DNA of 64,000 nt. It comes from Streptococcus suis (GTDB lineage: Bacteria; Bacillota; Bacilli; Lactobacillales; Streptococcaceae). The stretch is from assembly GCA_029593465.1 (NCBI GenBank), contig JAKTNK010000007.1, positions 41,284 through 105,283 on the forward strand. Reading direction: 5' to 3'. A model generated the notes under the pieces. That model made no database searches and was not told where the DNA came from. It worked only from the letters and a program-made list of their open reading frames with translations. The position numbers and the translations under genes were made by a program. Positions 60,671 to 64,000 of this stretch are shown piece after piece. Within the stretch, counting starts at the first letter, position 1. Each line of letters opens with the position of its first letter.

Positions 60671-61540
60671 ATGGCGAAACAAACTTATTCCAAAAAGATA
60701 AAACGTTCTTTAATATCGCTAGCAATCCTTGCTTTACTGACGATTTTTGGCTATGCGACCAACACGACATTAGAGTCTAATCATCCGATTAAGGAGATGA
60801 TTAGAGAAGTGATGCAGCCTTTACACAAGGGAAACAGAACTTCTAATACAGGTGATGGGACACCTAGTCGAGAGTTGGCCCGGTCAGTCTTGACCCCAGT
60901 GGTTAAAAAGGCCTTGGGCAATCAAATTAGCTGGAATGGTGCAGGAGCCTTTGTCATCAATCGCAATAAAACCAATCTTAATGCGCGTGTGTCCAGTCAA
61001 CCTTATGTGGACAACCAAACCAAGCAAGTACAAGGTGTCTGGGTTCCAACTGTCGCTAACGCTCTGTTATCCAAACAGAGTCGCCAGTACCGCGACCGAG
61101 AATCTACTGGTAATGGGTCAACCTCGTGGAAGCCGGCAGGATGGCATCAGCTTCAGGGTTTATCAGGTGAGTATGACCATGCTATTGACCGAGGTCACCT
61201 TATCGGTTATGCTTTGGCTGGCAATATTAAGGGGTTTGATCCGTCTGCTAGCAATCCCAAAAATATTGCTGTCCAAACAGCCTGGGCTAATCAAGCTAAT
61301 GCTGATCAATCGACAGGACAAAATTACTACGAAGCACAAATTCGTCGAGCTTTAGATAAGCATAAGCGGGTGCGGTATCGTGTTAGTCTTATTTATGAGG
61401 GAGATAATCTTATCGCTTCTGGCTCGCACTTAGAAGCCAAATCGAGTGATGGTAGTTTGGAGTTTAATGTTTTTATCCCCAATGTTCAAGAAGGTATTCG
61501 GTTGAACTATGCTAATGGCGAAGTGGCGATTGCTGATTAG
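60671..61540 (+). CDS. endA: Membrane-anchored DNA-entry nuclease EndA
   Basis: A 289-residue DNA/RNA non-specific endonuclease. Residues about 12-30 form an uncleaved N-terminal anchor. The His-Me finger motif DRGH is at 173-176, followed by the metal-binding Asn region NPKNIAVQTAWANQAN. In S. pneumoniae EndA degrades one strand of incoming DNA during competence and also cuts neutrophil nets. ATG 60671 with GGAG was preferred over the ATG/GTG at 60653-60656. It follows epuA. Confidence 0.92.
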   Translation: MAKQTYSKKIKRSLISLAILALLTIFGYATNTTLESNHPIKEMIREVMQPLHKGNRTSNTGDGTPSRELARSVLTPVVKKALGNQISWNGAGAFVINRNKTNLNARVSSQPYVDNQTKQVQGVWVPTVANALLSKQSRQYRDRESTGNGSTSWKPAGWHQLQGLSGEYDHAIDRGHLIGYALAGNIKGFDPSASNPKNIAVQTAWANQANADQSTGQNYYEAQIRRALDKHKRVRYRVSLIYEGDNLIASGSHLEAKSSDGSLEFNVFIPNVQEGIRLNYANGEVAIAD

Positions 61541-61637
61541 AAAATCATGGAACTGTATGGGAAACGTGTTTTTAGATAATATATGTTCATGGTATAGAGT
61601 ATCTCTTTTGCTTAAAAAATAGTGAAAAAACATCAAG

Positions 61638-61676
61638 AAAACGCATGTAACTAGAAAATGCTGACATGTGTTTTTT
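61638..61676 (+). terminator. Terminator after endA
   Basis: 11-bp stem AAAACGCATGT / ACATGTGTTTT with one G-U pair, then a T run. It precedes the surface-protein gene. Confidence 0.75.
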
Positions 61677-61723
61677 TTATGCCCATAATGTAGGTTAAAG
61701 TTCTAGTTAAGTGTGCGATATTG

Positions 61724-61732
61724 TGCTAAAAT
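61724..61732 (+). promoter_or_regulatory. Probable promoter of the surface-protein gene
   Basis: TGC-TAAAAT, an extended -10 with no clear -35, 43 bases before the ATG. AAGGAG at 61763-61768 is the ribosome-binding site. Confidence 0.45.
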
Positions 61733-61774
61733 ATAAAATGATATTTTGTGCCTACTGTGTTTAAGGAGTTAAGT

Positions 61775-64000
61775 ATGTTTTGGAAAGAAAAAAATTTTAA
61801 ATTTTCGATTAGAAAATTGACTATTGGAACCGTGTCAGCGATTATTGGCTTGGCCTTAGCGACTGGTCTATCGAGCAGCGTATCTGCTGCAGAGGTCGGG
61901 AGTAGGGAAAATCTATCGGCTCAATACCTTGCAGAGTCAGAGTTAACCGATGAGGAGAAAACCCTCATCAAAAAACACCTCCCTAACGAAGTTGCTGGTG
62001 ATTATCAAACCTACTATTTGATTTATCGTCAAACCCAAGATACTTTGCCAGAGACAGGTTCGCAGGCTAATCAATGGCCTCTATTAGTGGCAGGTAGTCT
62101 TCTGCTAATTGGTGTCACACGACTAAAAAAACGCAAACATCGTGTCATCACTAGCATATTAGTAATTTCTGCCTTTCAGGCAACTAGCGTGTCAGCCTTA
62201 TCTGGGAGCCTTTTATCAGCTTTTAATAAAAATTATGATATTAAGGTGGGACAAGAGCTTCCTGAGATGGTCATTCCTATTGCGAATTATGAGTTTGTTG
62301 GCTACATTCCAGCGAAACAATTGGCTAATACAGTTGATTTAGGAAATCAAGAAAACCTATCATCAACTAAGGAACAAGCATCTCTTGCCGAGGTTTCTCC
62401 TTCGACGCTTCAGAAGTTACCAACGGTTATCAGTAACGAAGTAACCCCTGATAAAGAGCCAGCAGCGGTAGTAGATGAGCTATCTGGCCTTGATAAACCA
62501 GACCAACCTCAACCTGAGACGCCTGTGACGGAACCTGTCACACCAACAGTAGAGCCGGAACCTCAGCCATCTTTACCTGTTGTAACGGTAACTGAAAGCA
62601 TTATTCCGTTTGAGATTAGTTATCAAGATGATGCCAGCCTTCCTGTTGGTAGCGAAATCATCGAACAGATGGGGGTTAACGGTAAACAACGCCTCACTTA
62701 TACCGATGGTGCTTTAACGCAGGAAGAACTTCTGCAAGCACCTGTTACTCAAATTGTCAGACGTGGTACCAAGGTAGAGGTGCCTTCGCAACCAGCTGAG
62801 GACCCTAAAGCTACCGAACTGCCAACTGACTTACCAACGGATACCGAAACGCCAGAAACGCCAAGTGACCCGACGGGCCTTGAACCGCAGCCTGAGACAC
62901 CTGTGACAGAACCTGTTACACCACCAGTAGAGCCGGAACCTCAGCCATCTTTACCTGTTGTAACGGTTACTGAAAGTATTATTCCGTTTGAGATTAGTTA
63001 TCAAGATGATGCCAGTCTTCCTGTTGGTAGCGAAATCATCGAACAGATGGGGGTTAACGGAAAACAACGCCTCACTTATACCGATGGTGTTTTAACGCAG
63101 GAAGAACTCTTGCAGGCCCCTGTTACTCAAATTGTCAGACGTGGTACAAAGATAGAGCTACCTCCGCAACCAGATGAGGATCCTAAGGCTACCGAACTGC
63201 CAACAGACTTACCAACAGATACCGAAACGCCAGACACGCCAAGTGACCCAACGGGCGTTGAACCGCAGCCGGAACCGGTCATTAGTATTAGACAGGAGAG
63301 TATTCCTTTTGAGATAATCTATCAAGATGATCCAGAACTTAATGAAGGAATAGAGGAAATTAGTCAATTTGGGCGAGAAGGGCTTAAAGAAGTGACTGTA
63401 AAAGACGGTCAAATCGTCAACGAGGTTATTTTAACGTCTGCTCAAGCGCAAATCATTCGTCGTGGAACGAAGAAAGCTCCTGTCATTACAGAAACTTATG
63501 AAAAGATTGCCTACAAGATAATCTATCAAGATGATCCGACAAGGTTAGTTGGTGAGGAAGCAATTCTGTTAGCTGGGATTGATGGCAAACGGAAATTGAC
63601 TTATGCTGATGGTATCCTCGTTACCGAGGAAATTATTGAAGCTCCGATTGATCAAATCATCTCCCGCGGCACCAAACCACTTCCAGTCGTTCGTACTGAG
63701 AACGAGGTCATCCCGTTTGAGACCATCTATGAAGATGATCCTAGCGCCTATGTCGGTACCGAAACGGTTAAGCAGGAAGGGCAAACAGGCCTCAAGACAG
63801 TGACCTACACAGATGATGAGGTTACCGACACCCAAGTAGTGACACCATCGCTTCCCCACATCATCTCCCGCGGTACCAAACCGCTTCCGGTCGTTCGTAC
63901 TGAGAATGAGGTTATCCCGTTTGAGACCATCTATGAAGATGATCCTAGCGCCTATGTCGGTACCGAAACGGTTAAGCAGGAAGGGCAAACAGGTCTCAAG
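61775..64000 (+). CDS. YSIRK surface protein with N-terminal LPETG and G5 repeats (M26/Zmp-like), partial
   Basis: An open frame of 742 codons running off the window. It has FSIRKLTIGTVS at 10-21 (a YSIRK-type signal), a signal peptide to about residue 44, LPETG at 91-95, two hydrophobic segments (about 100-115 and 120-140), then a Pro/Glu-rich linker and at least five G5-type domains (each about 65 residues, ending RGTK), with a sixth cut by the window end. N-terminal sorting followed by G5 domains is the layout of ZmpB, ZmpC and IgA1 protease, so an M26 metallopeptidase domain is expected downstream. It may instead be a G5 adhesin. Confidence 0.88.
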   Translation, partial: MFWKEKNFKFSIRKLTIGTVSAIIGLALATGLSSSVSAAEVGSRENLSAQYLAESELTDEEKTLIKKHLPNEVAGDYQTYYLIYRQTQDTLPETGSQANQWPLLVAGSLLLIGVTRLKKRKHRVITSILVISAFQATSVSALSGSLLSAFNKNYDIKVGQELPEMVIPIANYEFVGYIPAKQLANTVDLGNQENLSSTKEQASLAEVSPSTLQKLPTVISNEVTPDKEPAAVVDELSGLDKPDQPQPETPVTEPVTPTVEPEPQPSLPVVTVTESIIPFEISYQDDASLPVGSEIIEQMGVNGKQRLTYTDGALTQEELLQAPVTQIVRRGTKVEVPSQPAEDPKATELPTDLPTDTETPETPSDPTGLEPQPETPVTEPVTPPVEPEPQPSLPVVTVTESIIPFEISYQDDASLPVGSEIIEQMGVNGKQRLTYTDGVLTQEELLQAPVTQIVRRGTKIELPPQPDEDPKATELPTDLPTDTETPDTPSDPTGVEPQPEPVISIRQESIPFEIIYQDDPELNEGIEEISQFGREGLKEVTVKDGQIVNEVILTSAQAQIIRRGTKKAPVITETYEKIAYKIIYQDDPTRLVGEEAILLAGIDGKRKLTYADGILVTEEIIEAPIDQIISRGTKPLPVVRTENEVIPFETIYEDDPSAYVGTETVKQEGQTGLKTVTYTDDEVTDTQVVTPSLPHIISRGTKPLPVVRTENEVIPFETIYEDDPSAYVGTETVKQEGQTGLK
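62513..63268 (+). repeat. Two direct repeats of 378 bp in the surface-protein gene
   Basis: 62513-62890 and 62891-63268 are nearly identical copies of 126 codons, each with a Pro/Glu-rich linker and one G5 domain. In-frame unit length allows gain or loss of copies without breaking the gene. Confidence 0.88.
63674..64000 (+). repeat. 204-bp direct repeats in the surface-protein gene
   Basis: A second repeat family with a period of 204 bases (68 codons): one full unit at 63674-63877, the next from 63878 cut by the window end. Each codes for one G5 domain. More copies are expected past the edge. Confidence 0.82.

Noticed and set aside
63569-63988. Minus-strand 139-aa frame
   Set aside because: It is the antisense of the G5 repeats and repeats in step with them; no start signals.

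Overview
The window is a Streptococcus chromosome segment. The calls that show this are the ftsE-ftsX pair, the rexB-rexA (AddBA-type) nuclease/helicase, a rapZ-yvcK-whiA operon, an adcA with two AdcR-type boxes, a preQ1-II riboswitch before queT, the streptococcal atpE-B-F-H-A-G-D-C order, murA-epuA-endA, and a YSIRK-type surface protein. The glg operon directly before atp is not a Streptococcus pyogenes feature, so this is probably another streptococcus; species was not determined.

Layout. 1-407 holds no gene I can support. ftsE-ftsX (408-2025) is followed by an accessory island (2304-8115): an MmeI/DnmA(YeeA)-like adenine methyltransferase, a DEAD-type helicase, a 94-aa protein and a GIY-YIG nuclease, translationally coupled and preceded by two palindromes and an attenuator-like hairpin. 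8096-24242 is mostly core or common genes: two hydrolases, an ATP-grasp enzyme, two esterase-type hydrolases, a rhodanese, a DnaQ-DinG fusion, an aminotransferase, asnS, a TetR-controlled ABC export system, a TVP38-family membrane protein and a YpfJ-type metallopeptidase. 24370-34645 holds rexB-rexA and rapZ-yvcK-whiA. 34777-37467 holds adcA, rpmE2 and riboswitch-controlled queT.

The most unusual part is 37584-40884, an A/T-rich cassette between two terminators. It has a consensus promoter, a 39-codon peptide gene ending in Trp, an attenuator, a two-lobed retropepsin-like aspartic protease, an MFS exporter and a class I isoprenoid-synthase-fold protein. I infer a peptide system in which a short peptide is prenylated (compare ComQ acting on a ComX tryptophan), cut by the aspartic protease and exported. 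It carries no histidine kinase or response regulator, so it is not a plain ComQXPA system.

From 40942 the core resumes: ligA, a diacylglycerol kinase, pulA, glgB-glgC-glgD-glgA (glycogen synthesis and debranching), then the F1Fo ATP synthase operon, a DUF1146 gene that looks leaderless, murA, epuA and endA. The window ends inside a large surface protein (61775 onward) with an N-terminal LPETG and tandem G5 domains, the architecture of ZmpB/IgA1-protease-type M26 metallopeptidases. Most transcription units end in clear intrinsic terminators, and many promoters use a TGn-extended -10. No rRNA, tRNA, CRISPR array or insertion sequence was seen.
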